This document shows positions 8,637 through 17,957 of a stretch of DNA of 64,000 nt, one piece after another. The notes below the pieces were generated by a model that was not told the DNA's origin, searched no databases, and was given only the letters and a program-made list of their open reading frames with translations. A program made the position numbers and the translations under genes. The DNA is taken from positions 1-64,000 of the forward strand of contig CAJUFQ010000020.1 in NCBI GenBank assembly GCA_910585625.1, given 5' to 3'. Each line of letters opens with the position of its first letter. The stretch's first letter is position 1. This DNA comes from an uncultured Lachnospiraceae bacterium. GTDB lineage: Bacteria > Bacillota > Clostridia > Lachnospirales > Lachnospiraceae.

Positions 8637-9824
8637 ATGCTAAAATTTTTGATTTTAGGCGCCGGGCCAGCCGGGCTGACTATGGCAAACCTTTTGAAAG
8701 ACAGTGGAGAAGAAAATTTCCTGGTGTTAGAGAAAGAAAAATCGGCCGGAGGTTTATGCCGGAGCGAGGAAGTGGGAGGATTTCCGCTCGATTTTGGCGG
8801 CGGGCATTTTTTAGACGCAAGGAAAAGCGAAGGGCAGGAATATATCTTATCTTTCATGCCTTTGGAGGAGTGGAATTTTTATCCTTGTATAAGAAAGATT
8901 GATTTAGGCAGGGTGGTCATAGACTATCCGATGGAGGCGCAGATCCATCAGCTGCCGTTAGAGGATCAGGTAGAATATCTTAAATCTATCGCATATGCGG
9001 GGGCTAATATAGATTTGCCAAAGCCGGAAAAATTTGAAGAGTGGGCGTACTGGAAATTAGGAGAAAAAATTGCCGGTGAGTATCTGGTTCCGTACAATAA
9101 GAAGATGTTTGGAAAATATTTTGATGAGCTGGGAACTTATTGGCTGGACAAACTGCCAACTGTTAATTTTGAGGACACGCTTTTAAGCTGCCTGGAAAAG
9201 AAAATGCATGGCCAGTATCCGTCCCACGGCGCTTTTTATTATCCGAAAACGGCCGGCTATGGCGAAGTTTGGGATCGGATGGCAGAGCGCGTGAAAGGAA
9301 ATATAGAATATAACGTCTCGGTTGATAAACTGGATTGTGAGAAGACAACGATTAATGATACATATTCGGCGGAATATATTATAAACACTATTCCCTGGAC
9401 AGAATTTAAGGATATTAGCGGCTGCCATGCCAAGATAGCAGGCTATTGTAAAGAACTGCCATATACTTCCCTTGAAGTCAGGTATTTTGAAGAAGACAGG
9501 GAAGATAATGCCCATTGGGTGTTTTATCCTGATCTGAATCTGCCTTATCACAGAAGGTTCTACCGCAATAACTTTATTGAGGGCGGCCATGGCGGGTTCT
9601 ACGAGACGAATACGGAAAGGCTTGTGCCGGCAGAGGGGTGGAAGTATGTGAACCAATATGCATATCCTTGCAATACCGTAAAGAAGAGAGAGATGATAAA
9701 GGCGATTCTGCAGGAAATGGAAAAACACAACATATTTGGCGTCGGGCGCTGGGGAGAGTGGGAGCATTTCAATTCAGATACCGTTGTAAACCGTGTTATT
9801 TCAATTTCAAAGAAGTTTTTATAA
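8637..9824 (+). CDS. FAD-dependent amine-oxidase/UDP-galactopyranose-mutase-like oxidoreductase
   Basis: A 395-residue flavoprotein. The N-terminal dinucleotide-binding motif is FLILGAGPAGLTMANLL with VLEKEKSAGGLCRS, as in NAD(P)-binding amine oxidases, protoporphyrinogen oxidases and UDP-galactopyranose mutases. FDFGGGHFLDARKSEG and VPYNKKMFGKYFDELGTYW resemble the polysaccharide-locus branch of this superfamily. AAGGAG fits ATG 8637 best, with ATG 8634 directly before it. A flavin-dependent rearrangement or redox step on an NDP-sugar is likely. I cannot tell whether it is a true mutase. Confidence 0.8.
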   Translation: MLKFLILGAGPAGLTMANLLKDSGEENFLVLEKEKSAGGLCRSEEVGGFPLDFGGGHFLDARKSEGQEYILSFMPLEEWNFYPCIRKIDLGRVVIDYPMEAQIHQLPLEDQVEYLKSIAYAGANIDLPKPEKFEEWAYWKLGEKIAGEYLVPYNKKMFGKYFDELGTYWLDKLPTVNFEDTLLSCLEKKMHGQYPSHGAFYYPKTAGYGEVWDRMAERVKGNIEYNVSVDKLDCEKTTINDTYSAEYIINTIPWTEFKDISGCHAKIAGYCKELPYTSLEVRYFEEDREDNAHWVFYPDLNLPYHRRFYRNNFIEGGHGGFYETNTERLVPAEGWKYVNQYAYPCNTVKKREMIKAILQEMEKHNIFGVGRWGEWEHFNSDTVVNRVISISKKFL

Positions 9825-9857
9825 CATAGATAGAATCAAAGAAAAGAGGCGCAGAAG

Positions 9858-11147
9858 ATGACGATTGGGATAATTGGGCTAGGCTATGTAGGGCTGACAT
9901 TTGCTATTGCTGCGGCAGATAAAGGGATTACCGTGTATGGGGTTGAGAAGGATCGGCGGATCAAACAGTCGTTAGCAGAAGGATATGCGCATTTTTTTGA
10001 ACCCGGCCTGGATGATAAAATTAAGGAATGCATGAACTGCAGATTTTTCTGTGTGGAAGAGTTTCCCAGGGATGTGCAATTTGATGCTTTTATGATTACT
10101 GTCGGTACGCCGCTGTTTGAGCAGACCAGGAAACCGAATTTCGATTATATCGCATCTTGTTTAAAAGTAATCGAGAACGTATACAGAGGACGCGAACTGG
10201 TTATCCTGCGCAGCACGGTTTCAGTCGGCACAAGCAGGAATGTGGTGCTTCCTAGGCTGCGGGCCATGTCAGAAGAAGCGGAACCGTTGATTGCTATGTG
10301 CCCGGAGCGCACAATTGAGGGGAAAGCGCTGGAAGAATTGACTCATTTACCGCAAATTGTCAGTGGGAATTCTCCGCAGGCATTGGAAAAGGCGCGGAAC
10401 ATGTTTGGGCGGATTACCCCGCATGTGATTGCGGCCGGGAGTTTGGAGGAAGCAGAACTTATAAAGTTATATTGCAATGTTTATCGTGATATGAATTTTG
10501 CATTGGGCAATGTCTTGAATGTGGCGGCGCAGACTTTTGGGCTGGATGGCATGAGTGTCATCAGGAATGCAAATGAAGGCTACGCGAGGAGTAATATCGC
10601 CCTTCCTGGTTTTGTGGCAGGCCCATGTCTGGAAAAAGACGCCTATATCCTGATGAATAATATGCGGGAGGGGAAAAGCAAGGATTTTATAGATAGTGCA
10701 AGGCATTTTAACGAATCTCTGGAAGATGATGTCATCAGATGGGCAGAGCGTAAAATTGGCGTTCCGGCACAAGGCAAGGAGCTTCTCCTTACGGGGATGG
10801 CATTCAAAGGGGTACCAGAGACTTCTGACCTCAGAGGTTCCAGTTCCGTGTATATCGCAAGGAGATTGAAGGAAAAGGGTTATAAATTGCGGCTGCATGA
10901 TTTTGTTGCCAAGCGTGAGGAAATGCAGGAATTGAATGTTGGAGACGTATACTCCGACTTAAATGAGGCTTGTGAAGGAATCGCAGGAATGATGGTTCTT
11001 AATAATTGTAAGCAGTACCATTCGTTTCACTTTACGCAAGCCCTGGAAGGAATCTGGACATTGGATATTTGGGATTGCTGCGATGAGCTGAGAGGGAGAA
11101 AAGAGACAGATACGATTGGAAATATGTTGATAGAGGAGAAAGCATGA
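9858..11147 (+). CDS. nucleotide-sugar 6-dehydrogenase (UDP-Glc/UDP-ManNAc dehydrogenase family)
   Basis: A 429-residue enzyme of the UDP-glucose / UDP-ManNAc dehydrogenase family, which oxidises C6 of an NDP-hexose to a uronic acid using two NAD. The NAD-binding motif is IGIIGLGYVGLTFA, then TVGTPL, LRSTVSVGTSRN, CPERTIEGKAL (as in WecC-type ManNAc dehydrogenases) and the catalytic Cys in AGPCLEKDAYIL. The C-terminal domain has TGMAFKGVPETSDLRGS. All key residues are present. It overlaps the next gene by four bases (ATGA), indicating coupling to the following SDR, which may act on the uronic acid. The hexose substrate is uncertain. Confidence 0.9.
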   Translation: MTIGIIGLGYVGLTFAIAAADKGITVYGVEKDRRIKQSLAEGYAHFFEPGLDDKIKECMNCRFFCVEEFPRDVQFDAFMITVGTPLFEQTRKPNFDYIASCLKVIENVYRGRELVILRSTVSVGTSRNVVLPRLRAMSEEAEPLIAMCPERTIEGKALEELTHLPQIVSGNSPQALEKARNMFGRITPHVIAAGSLEEAELIKLYCNVYRDMNFALGNVLNVAAQTFGLDGMSVIRNANEGYARSNIALPGFVAGPCLEKDAYILMNNMREGKSKDFIDSARHFNESLEDDVIRWAERKIGVPAQGKELLLTGMAFKGVPETSDLRGSSSVYIARRLKEKGYKLRLHDFVAKREEMQELNVGDVYSDLNEACEGIAGMMVLNNCKQYHSFHFTQALEGIWTLDIWDCCDELRGRKETDTIGNMLIEEKA

Positions 11148-12148
11148 AAAGAGCAATAGTTACAGGAGCAAGCGGTTTCATAGGTTATCATTTAGCAAAT
11201 TACCTTTCCGGACAAGGAGAAATGGAAGTAACCGTGATAGATAATTTCGCACGCGGGACTTCTGATGGGATGTTTCAGTCTCTGATTGAGAAACCAAACG
11301 TCATTTTTATTAAGGCTGACATGACAGAAAAAACGTTTTATAGCGCGTTATCTGGAAGATATGATTATGTTTATCACCTGGCGGCTATCAATGGAACAAA
11401 AAATTTTTATGAAAGGCCCTATGATGTCCTTAGAGCAAATATCCTCACCTTAATGAACATGTTAGAGTGGTGTACGAAGGGGAACTGTGGGTGCTTTCTG
11501 TATTCCTCTTCGTCGGAAACGTATGCCGGTACGGTAAATTGTTACCTGGACAGCCATGCAGAATATATCCCCACGAGAGAGGACATTCCGCTTACGATAG
11601 ACAATGTGCTGAATCCTCGGTGGTCTTACGGCGGAAGTAAGCTGATTGGAGAAATTATTACAGCCAATTACGGAAGGGTAAACGATTTGCCGGTCAAAAT
11701 TATCCGTTATCATAATATCTATGGTCCAAGGATGGGGTTTGACCATGTTTTGCCGGAATTTATAAAACGCATTTATGATGGGGAGAATCCCTTTACAATC
11801 TATGGAGGAGAGGAGACAAGGGCTTTCTGCGACGTCAGAGACGGTGTACGTGCAACAGAGGCGGTGATGCTGTCAGACAGCTGTCAGGGTGAAATCGTGC
11901 ATATTGGGAAAAGCGATGAGGAAGTAAAAATTATTGATTTATTGAGAAAGCTCTTAGGTATAGCTGGAAAAAGCCCGCGTCTGGCGGTGAAAGCAGCTCC
12001 GGAAGGCTGTGTATCCCGCCGCTGCCCATGCACAGACAAACTATATCGGCTGACAGGTTACAGAGCAAATATTTCCTTAGACGAGGGGCTGCCGGAAATT
12101 TACCAATGGTACATGAAAAAATATAAAGAAATGGAGGAAGAAAAGTGA
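11144..12148 (+). CDS. NAD-dependent epimerase/dehydratase (extended SDR)
   Basis: A 334-residue extended SDR. TGASGFIGYHLANYL binds NAD; YSSSSETYAG carries the catalytic Ser; YGGSK is the YxxxK pair; YHNIYGPRMG and FCDVRDGV are typical of UDP-sugar epimerases and UDP-glucuronate decarboxylases. It follows the dehydrogenase with a 4-base overlap and itself overlaps the next gene by four bases. The pair may produce a uronic acid and then an epimer or decarboxylated sugar. It lacks the GMD-type TGxxGQDG motif, so it is not the missing GDP-mannose 4,6-dehydratase. Confidence 0.86.
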   Translation: MKRAIVTGASGFIGYHLANYLSGQGEMEVTVIDNFARGTSDGMFQSLIEKPNVIFIKADMTEKTFYSALSGRYDYVYHLAAINGTKNFYERPYDVLRANILTLMNMLEWCTKGNCGCFLYSSSSETYAGTVNCYLDSHAEYIPTREDIPLTIDNVLNPRWSYGGSKLIGEIITANYGRVNDLPVKIIRYHNIYGPRMGFDHVLPEFIKRIYDGENPFTIYGGEETRAFCDVRDGVRATEAVMLSDSCQGEIVHIGKSDEEVKIIDLLRKLLGIAGKSPRLAVKAAPEGCVSRRCPCTDKLYRLTGYRANISLDEGLPEIYQWYMKKYKEMEEEK

Positions 12149-13317
12149 AGTACGGACTTTGCCAGTCATCCTGGGATGAAGAAGAATTAGAGGCAATCAA
12201 TGAGGTGATAAAAAGCGATATGTATACCATGGGCAAGCATGTGGCTGCATATGAGCAGGAGTTTGCTTTGAGATTTGGCAGCAAATATGCGGTTATGGTT
12301 AATTCTGGTTCCAGTGCGAATCTGGTTGCGGTCGCTTCCTTGGTCTATTCTGGAAAGCTTCAGGCAGGGGATGAAGTAATCGTCCCAGCGGTTTCTTGGA
12401 GTACCACATATTTCCCGTTGGCGCAATTTGGGCTTAAAATGATATTTGTGGATGTTGATGCGGCGACTTTTAACATGGATGCAAGCAAAATCCGGGAAGT
12501 GCTTACTGATAAAACGAAGCTGATCGTAGCGGTGAATTTGTTAGGAAATGCGAATGAGTTTGATGCGTTAACCAAGATTTGCGAGAAGGAAAATATTATC
12601 CTGATGGAAGATAACTGTGAGGCGATGGGGGCAGAGTATAAGGGGAAGCAGCTGGGGACGATAGGGAAGTTGGGCACATTCTCTACTTTTTTTGCACATC
12701 ATCTCTGTACGATGGAAGGCGGGATGGTACTTACGGATGACCGGGAATTGTATGAGTACATGCTCTGTATCAGAGCGCATGGATGGACAAGGAACCTTCC
12801 CAAAGACAGTGTCATCAATGAAGCAAATGCAGACCCGTTTTATGAGAAGTTTAATTTTATCGTTCCCGGATACAATGTACGCCCTTTGGACATGGAGGGG
12901 GCGATTGGCTGCAGGCAGATAAAAAAATTGGATGGCATTATTAAAAACAGGAGAATAAATGCTGCATATTTGTCAGAAAAAATAAAGGAACTTTCCGGGC
13001 TGAGGCTGCAGGCAGAAATAGGAAAGTCTTCCTGGTATGGGTTTGGGATGATACTGGAAGGAAAGTATGCCGGGAAGCGGAATCAGGTTGTTTCGGAGTT
13101 GGAAAAGGCAGGCATAGAGACCAGGCCGATTCTTGCAGGCAATTTTACAAAGAATAAGGCGGTTAGATTCATGGATTACAATATTCCTTATCCTTTAAAG
13201 AATTCGGATGTAATACATGAAAGCGGATTCTATATCGGCAATCATCCGCAATTAATCCATGATAAGATAGATTATTTTGTGGAGCGTATAGGGCAGATTT
13301 TGAAAGGAATTGATTAG
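12145..13317 (+). CDS. ColD-like PLP-dependent GDP-4-keto-6-deoxymannose 3-dehydratase
   Basis: A 390-residue DegT/DnrJ/EryC1/StrS-fold enzyme. In sugar aminotransferases a Lys forms the PLP Schiff base (SxxxxK...GG). Here the segment reads FSTFFAHHLCTMEGG, so His185 stands in that place. This swap is the hallmark of 3-dehydratases such as ColD (colitose) and RfbH/E1. The length and lack of an iron-sulfur Cys set fit ColD (about 388 residues), not RfbH. PLP-pocket elements NSGSSAN, EDNCEAMGAEYKGK and PGYNVRPLDMEGAIG are present. It would remove the 3-OH of GDP-4-keto-6-deoxymannose. Downstream are an Fcl/ColC-like reductase, ManC and ManA, which agrees with a GDP-mannose-derived 3,6-dideoxyhexose. 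GDP-mannose 4,6-dehydratase is not in the window. Confidence 0.88.
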   Translation: MKYGLCQSSWDEEELEAINEVIKSDMYTMGKHVAAYEQEFALRFGSKYAVMVNSGSSANLVAVASLVYSGKLQAGDEVIVPAVSWSTTYFPLAQFGLKMIFVDVDAATFNMDASKIREVLTDKTKLIVAVNLLGNANEFDALTKICEKENIILMEDNCEAMGAEYKGKQLGTIGKLGTFSTFFAHHLCTMEGGMVLTDDRELYEYMLCIRAHGWTRNLPKDSVINEANADPFYEKFNFIVPGYNVRPLDMEGAIGCRQIKKLDGIIKNRRINAAYLSEKIKELSGLRLQAEIGKSSWYGFGMILEGKYAGKRNQVVSELEKAGIETRPILAGNFTKNKAVRFMDYNIPYPLKNSDVIHESGFYIGNHPQLIHDKIDYFVERIGQILKGID

Positions 13318-13320
13318 CTG

Positions 13321-14253
13321 ATGGAGAAGCAGTCAAGAATATATGTGGCCGGGCATAGGGGGATGGCGGGTTCCGCTATTTTGGGGAAACTGCAGGATGA
13401 GGGATATGAAAATATTATTGTCAGGCCCCATTCCGGGTTGGATTTGGAGAATTTGGAAGCCACAATATCTTTTTTTGAAAGTGAGCAGCCAGAGTACGTT
13501 TTTTTCGCGGCAGGCCTGGTCGGAGGCATAGAGTACAAGCGTGAGTATCCTTTGGACATGCTCAATAAAAACCTGAGAATGATAATGAATATTTTAGAGG
13601 CTTCCTGGCGCTGCCAAGTAAAAGGATTTTTAAATATTGGGAGCATCCTTCTCTATCCTAAGGGCAATTCGGAGGGGTTTGCCGAAGAGGAAATCGGGAA
13701 GACAGACTTGGAAGGCATTGACGCCCCATATACGCTGGCGAAATTGGCAGGAGAAAAACTCTGCGAATATTATAGGATGCAGTATGGATTTCCGGCAATT
13801 ACGGTCATACCGTGCAATTTTTTTGGTGAACATGCACCAATCGGAAGCAAGAAAGCGGGCGTCATCCCAGCCCTTATAGAAAGGTTTGACGCGGCGAAGG
13901 AAAGGAATGACCGGGAAGTCGTTGTATGGGGGTCGGGAAACGCATGCCGAGAGTTTTTATATTCACAGGATTTGGCAGATGCGTGCATATATGTGATGAA
14001 GAATGCAAAAGAAGAATTTGTATTTAATGTGGGCAGCGGCACGGAAATCTCCATTCATGATGCGGCAATGACGGTGAAGGACGTTGTCGGATATCAGGGA
14101 AACGTGGTTTTTGATTCTGGCAAGCCAGAAGGCAGAATGCATATGCGTTTAAATTCGCAGCGGTTAAATGACCTTGGCTGGCATGTCAAGACTTCTTTTG
14201 AGGTTGCCGTAAAGAACACTTATTTGTGGTGGAAGTCTGGCCGTCAGGTATAA
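13321..14253 (+). CDS. Fcl/ColC-like GDP-sugar reductase lacking the epimerase residues
   Basis: A 310-residue SDR of the GDP-fucose synthase / GDP-colitose synthase family. AGHRGMAGSAIL matches the Fcl N-terminus and VVVWGSGNACREFLYSQDLA the core. Aligned by eye to E. coli Fcl, the catalytic Ser107, Tyr136 and Lys140 are kept (Ser108, Tyr137, Lys141 here). The epimerisation residues are not: Cys109 is Leu110 (IGSILLYP) and His179 is Gly180 (KKAGVIPAL). So a 4-keto reduction is expected, but the usual C5 (and C3) epimerisation may be absent or use other residues. With the ColD-like enzyme before it, this predicts reduction of GDP-4-keto-3,6-dideoxymannose. It starts three bases after the ColD-like stop. 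Confidence 0.86.
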   Translation: MEKQSRIYVAGHRGMAGSAILGKLQDEGYENIIVRPHSGLDLENLEATISFFESEQPEYVFFAAGLVGGIEYKREYPLDMLNKNLRMIMNILEASWRCQVKGFLNIGSILLYPKGNSEGFAEEEIGKTDLEGIDAPYTLAKLAGEKLCEYYRMQYGFPAITVIPCNFFGEHAPIGSKKAGVIPALIERFDAAKERNDREVVVWGSGNACREFLYSQDLADACIYVMKNAKEEFVFNVGSGTEISIHDAAMTVKDVVGYQGNVVFDSGKPEGRMHMRLNSQRLNDLGWHVKTSFEVAVKNTYLWWKSGRQV

Positions 14254-14282
14254 ACGTATCGGCAAGAAAGGGAGGTTAATAG

Positions 14283-15608
14283 ATGAACATAATACTATTG
14301 TCCGGCGGTTCGGGGAAGCGTTTGTGGCCTCTGTCCAATGATGTCCGCTCCAAGCAGTTTATAAAGTTTTTTCAAGGAGAAGAAGGAGAGGCTGAGTCGA
14401 TGCTGCAGCGCGTATATAGGCAGATCCAGAAAGCAGCCCCTGATTCAGAAGTAACCATAGCCACGTCCAAGACGCAGGCATCTGCAATACGCAATCAGCT
14501 GGGAGAACATGTGGGGATAAGCCCTGAGCCTTGCAGGAGAGATACTTTTCCGGCAATCGCTTTGGCAACCTTGTATCTGCATGACGTGAGAAAAGTCCGG
14601 GCAGAGGAAACCGTCATTGTATGTCCAATCGATCCTTACGTGGAAGACAGCTATTTTGAGAATCTGAAGAAAGTTGGGGAGCAGGCGGCCAGCGGGGAGG
14701 CAAGCCTGGTGCTGATGGGGATAGAGCCTACCTATCCCAGTGAGAAGTATGGCTACATCATCCCACAAAGCACAGAGAATATTTCCCGCGTCAGGACATT
14801 TAAGGAAAAACCGGATGCAGAGACTGCCAAAGAGTATATAGCAGAAGGGGCATTATGGAATGGAGGCGTCTTCGCATACAAATTAAAATATGTCCTGGAA
14901 AAAGCGCATGAACTGATTGATTTTGAGGATTATGCCGATTTTTATGCAAAGTATGAAGAACTGGATAAAATAAGTTTTGACTACGCAGTGGCAGAACATG
15001 AGCCGAATATCCAGGTTGTTCGTTTTGATGGTGCATGGAAGGATTTGGGTACATGGAATACCCTGACGGAGACGATAGACCGGCATGTTGTAGGCGATGC
15101 AATGTTGGATGAGACCTGTGAAAATGTCCATGTTATCAACGAGCTTGATGTTCCGGTGCTGTGTATGGGCTTAAAGGACATAGTGGTCGCTGTTGGCCCG
15201 GACGGGATATTAGTATCAGATAAAATGCAATCCAGCTTTATGAAGCCGTATGTGGACAAATTGCACAGACCGGCCAGGTATGCAGAAAAGTCTTGGGGAG
15301 ACTTTCGTATCATTGATATAGAAGAAGATAGCTTAACGATTAAAATAACGCTGAATCCAGGGGAGAAGATGAATTATCATAGCCATGAGAGGCGAGATGA
15401 AGTGTGGAGTATTATTTCTGGCGAGGGGAAAGTAATTGTGGATGATATGGAACAGGAAGTCAGCGCCGGGGATGTGATTACCATGCAGGCGGGATGCCGC
15501 CACACGGTTATAGCCAAAACTGTCCTGAAGATATTGGAAGTACAGTTGGGTAAGGAGATTGATGTCCATGATAAACAGAAATTTGAATGGGAAGAAAAAT
15601 TCATATAA
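14283..15608 (+). CDS. manC: mannose-1-phosphate guanylyltransferase (type II, with cupin domain)
   Basis: A 441-residue ManC-type enzyme making GDP-mannose from mannose-1-phosphate and GTP. The N-terminal LLSGGSGKRLWPLS is the nucleotidyl-transfer signature; FKEKPDAETA is the sugar-binding motif. Residues about 340-441 form the type II phosphomannose-isomerase-like cupin, with KSWGDFRIID and MNYHSHERRDEVWSIISGEG. The ATG follows GGGAGG. It feeds the ColD/Fcl-like pair just upstream. A separate class I isomerase follows, so the isomerase activity may be duplicated. Confidence 0.92.
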   Translation: MNIILLSGGSGKRLWPLSNDVRSKQFIKFFQGEEGEAESMLQRVYRQIQKAAPDSEVTIATSKTQASAIRNQLGEHVGISPEPCRRDTFPAIALATLYLHDVRKVRAEETVIVCPIDPYVEDSYFENLKKVGEQAASGEASLVLMGIEPTYPSEKYGYIIPQSTENISRVRTFKEKPDAETAKEYIAEGALWNGGVFAYKLKYVLEKAHELIDFEDYADFYAKYEELDKISFDYAVAEHEPNIQVVRFDGAWKDLGTWNTLTETIDRHVVGDAMLDETCENVHVINELDVPVLCMGLKDIVVAVGPDGILVSDKMQSSFMKPYVDKLHRPARYAEKSWGDFRIIDIEEDSLTIKITLNPGEKMNYHSHERRDEVWSIISGEGKVIVDDMEQEVSAGDVITMQAGCRHTVIAKTVLKILEVQLGKEIDVHDKQKFEWEEKFI

Positions 15609-16626
15609 AAATCCTCAATTGCCTGTTTTGGAGAAAAAGTCAAAACAGGCAGTTCCATTTTTGCTCAAACCAATCGGGAAGGATTATCTCTGGGGCGGTA
15701 ATCGCCTGAATCTGGATTTTTCCAAAGGAATCCGTATGCAGCCGCTGGCCGAAACCTGGGAATGCTCGACTCATCCGGATGGCATCAGCATTGTGTCTTC
15801 AGGAATACATGCCGGGCGTCCTCTGACGCAAGTTTTAGCAGAAAATCCACACTATATGGGAAGGTTTGCGAATGCAAAAGGAGAGCTGCCCTATCTGGTG
15901 AAGCTTATTGACGCAAAACAAGATCTGTCAGTGCAGGTCCATCCGGGAGATACGTATGCCAGGGAACATGAAAACGGATCGTTAGGAAAAACAGAGATGT
16001 GGTATGTGCTGGATGCGGCGAAAGACGCCAGGCTGATATATGGGTTCTGCCATGATATGGATAAGAGGAAAGTCAAAGACAGTATTTTAGCTGGAACCAT
16101 TGAAAAATATCTGCAAAAAATCCGAATCCATAAAGATGATGTTTTTTTTATTCCACCGGGACAGGTACATTCTATAGGCGCAGGCAGCCTGATTGCGGAG
16201 ATTCAGGAGAATTCAAATATTACATATCGCCTATATGATTATGGCAGGACAGATAAGAGCGGAAATGAGCGGGAACTTCATATTGATAAAGCCTTGGAAG
16301 TGGCGAGCCTGGAATCCAGCCGGCATCCCAGGCAGCCGATTCGCGTACTGAAATTCAGGAGAGGGTATGCGACTGAGTTTTTGTGCCGCTGTAAGTACTT
16401 TCAGGTGGAGCGTATGATAATAAACACAAAGCGGCGAGGCCAGATTGCGCATTTAGAAACGGTGGATAATTTGTTTCAGGTTCTTTTATGCACGGAAGGG
16501 TGCGGGGTATTATTCTGGGATGCAGGAGATATGATAAATTTTTTCTGTGGGGATTGTATTTTTATTCCTGCAAATGCAGCCGGCGTCAGAATTCATGGGC
16601 AGGCGACAATGTTAAAAATCTGTTAG
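15568..16626 (+). CDS. manA: mannose-6-phosphate isomerase, class I
   Basis: About 352 residues. A class I phosphomannose isomerase interconverts fructose-6-phosphate and mannose-6-phosphate. Seen are LLKPIGKDYLWGGNRL, ETWECSTHPDG, QVHPGDTYAREHENG and GKTEMWYVLDA with Zn ligands in the QVHPGD and TEMW segments, then FIPPGQVHSIGAGSLIAEIQ. ATG 15568 lies 10 bases after AAGGAG; ATG 15562 and TTG 15559 are also in frame. All these starts lie inside the 3' end of manC, so the genes overlap by 40-50 bases in different frames and are translationally linked. It supplies mannose-6-phosphate for GDP-mannose. Confidence 0.88.
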   Translation: MINRNLNGKKNSYKNPQLPVLEKKSKQAVPFLLKPIGKDYLWGGNRLNLDFSKGIRMQPLAETWECSTHPDGISIVSSGIHAGRPLTQVLAENPHYMGRFANAKGELPYLVKLIDAKQDLSVQVHPGDTYAREHENGSLGKTEMWYVLDAAKDARLIYGFCHDMDKRKVKDSILAGTIEKYLQKIRIHKDDVFFIPPGQVHSIGAGSLIAEIQENSNITYRLYDYGRTDKSGNERELHIDKALEVASLESSRHPRQPIRVLKFRRGYATEFLCRCKYFQVERMIINTKRRGQIAHLETVDNLFQVLLCTEGCGVLFWDAGDMINFFCGDCIFIPANAAGVRIHGQATMLKIC

Positions 16627-16728
16627 GATTTAAAGATGTTTTTCCGATATAAGAGACGGAGGAGTCAAGTCTTGGTATTTTATATAATGTATGAGAACCG
16701 ATAGCGGGAGGCGAGGAGGAATGATGAA

Positions 16729-17928
16729 ATGGAAGGGCTGCCTTTATTCAGTGTGATTGTTCCGGTTTATAATGGAGAGCGTTACCTGGAACAGTGTGTA
16801 GAGAGTATTATAGGACAAACGTACAATAACCTTGAGATTATTTTAGTTGACGACGGTTCGGTGGACTTAAGCGGGGTAATCTGTGATGGATATGCCGCAA
16901 AAGACAGCAGGGTGGTTGTGGTACATAAAAGCAATGGCGGACTGGTAAGCGCCAGGAAAGCAGGCCTTTTGCAGTCGCATGGGGCATATATTGCCTATGT
17001 GGATCAGGATGACTGGATTGATTGCAATATGTATATGGATATGTACGAAAAGGGCGCCCGGCATGAAGCTCAGCTGGTTATTACCGGAAGCGTCCGGGAA
17101 TTTTCGGATGGCAGAGCCACAGAAGAGATGCCGGCTGTCGAGGAGGGAATTTATAGGGGGGAAGATATCCAGAAAAAGATTTGGCCTGTGTTGTGCAATA
17201 CCTCCGCTTTTTTCATATATGGCTTTTCGCTGACGGTATGGAGGTATTTATATAAACGTGAATTGTTGCTGGAGAATCAGATGCAGGTGGACGACCGCAT
17301 ATTCCTGGGAGAGGATTATGCTTGCGTTTTCCCTGCATATCTTACATTACAGTCCTTTGCTGTCATTCAGGCAAGATATTATCATTATCGCCAGCACGAC
17401 GCGTCCATGAAGAAAAGGATTAATTTCAGAGAACATGAAACGATTCATCTTTTATTTAAACATTTAATGGCAAGGATTACAGAAGCAGGGGTACGGGAAG
17501 TAATGGAAAAAAAGGTTGCTTATATCACGTATATGGCGCTTTTTCTCAGTGGCTTTCATGTATTTCTGGAAGGGGAAGAAATCGGACCCTATCATATAGA
17601 AAGAGGCAGCAGGGTTGTACTCTATGGAGGCGGGACTTTGGGACAGGAGATATACTATAAAAATCTGCAGCTGAAATTCTGCGAGATAGTTTTGTGGGTC
17701 GACAGCAACGCAGATGCATACGGCGCGGAAGTGGCCTTTCCGGAGAAGATAGAGGAGGCGTCTTATGACCATATTTTATTAGCCATTATCAATCCGGAAG
17801 CCAGAAAGAAGGTGACGCAGAACCTACTTGGGTTGGGAGTAAATCCGGAGAAAATTTCGGATATTGACGACAGGCAGCTGACAGCCGCAAATTTACTGAC
17901 AATATTTGGCAGAAATGGAAATAGATAG
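16729..17928 (+). CDS. family 2 glycosyltransferase with C-terminal Rossmann-like module
   Basis: A 399-residue protein. Residues 5-230 are a GT-A fold family 2 transferase: FSVIVPVYNGERYLEQCVESI, ILVDDGSVD, and YVDQDDWID as the DxD-type metal site. Residues 290-399 are a small Rossmann-like module (RVVLYGGGTLGQEIYY ... VLWVDSNADAYG) of the kind also found in five other proteins here. ATG 16729 sits nine bases after GAGGAGG; an out-of-frame ATGATG lies in between. No membrane segment was seen, so it is cytoplasmic and would add a sugar from an NDP donor. Confidence 0.85.
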   Translation: MEGLPLFSVIVPVYNGERYLEQCVESIIGQTYNNLEIILVDDGSVDLSGVICDGYAAKDSRVVVVHKSNGGLVSARKAGLLQSHGAYIAYVDQDDWIDCNMYMDMYEKGARHEAQLVITGSVREFSDGRATEEMPAVEEGIYRGEDIQKKIWPVLCNTSAFFIYGFSLTVWRYLYKRELLLENQMQVDDRIFLGEDYACVFPAYLTLQSFAVIQARYYHYRQHDASMKKRINFREHETIHLLFKHLMARITEAGVREVMEKKVAYITYMALFLSGFHVFLEGEEIGPYHIERGSRVVLYGGGTLGQEIYYKNLQLKFCEIVLWVDSNADAYGAEVAFPEKIEEASYDHILLAIINPEARKKVTQNLLGLGVNPEKISDIDDRQLTAANLLTIFGRNGNR

Positions 17929-17957
17929 AGAGAGTAGCCGCAGAGAGGCGCTTTGTA

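Noticed and set aside
11144..12148. GDP-mannose 4,6-dehydratase for the 3,6-dideoxyhexose route
   Set aside because: It has TGASGFIG rather than the GMD-type TGxxGQDG and looks like a UDP-sugar SDR; the true GMD was not found in the window.
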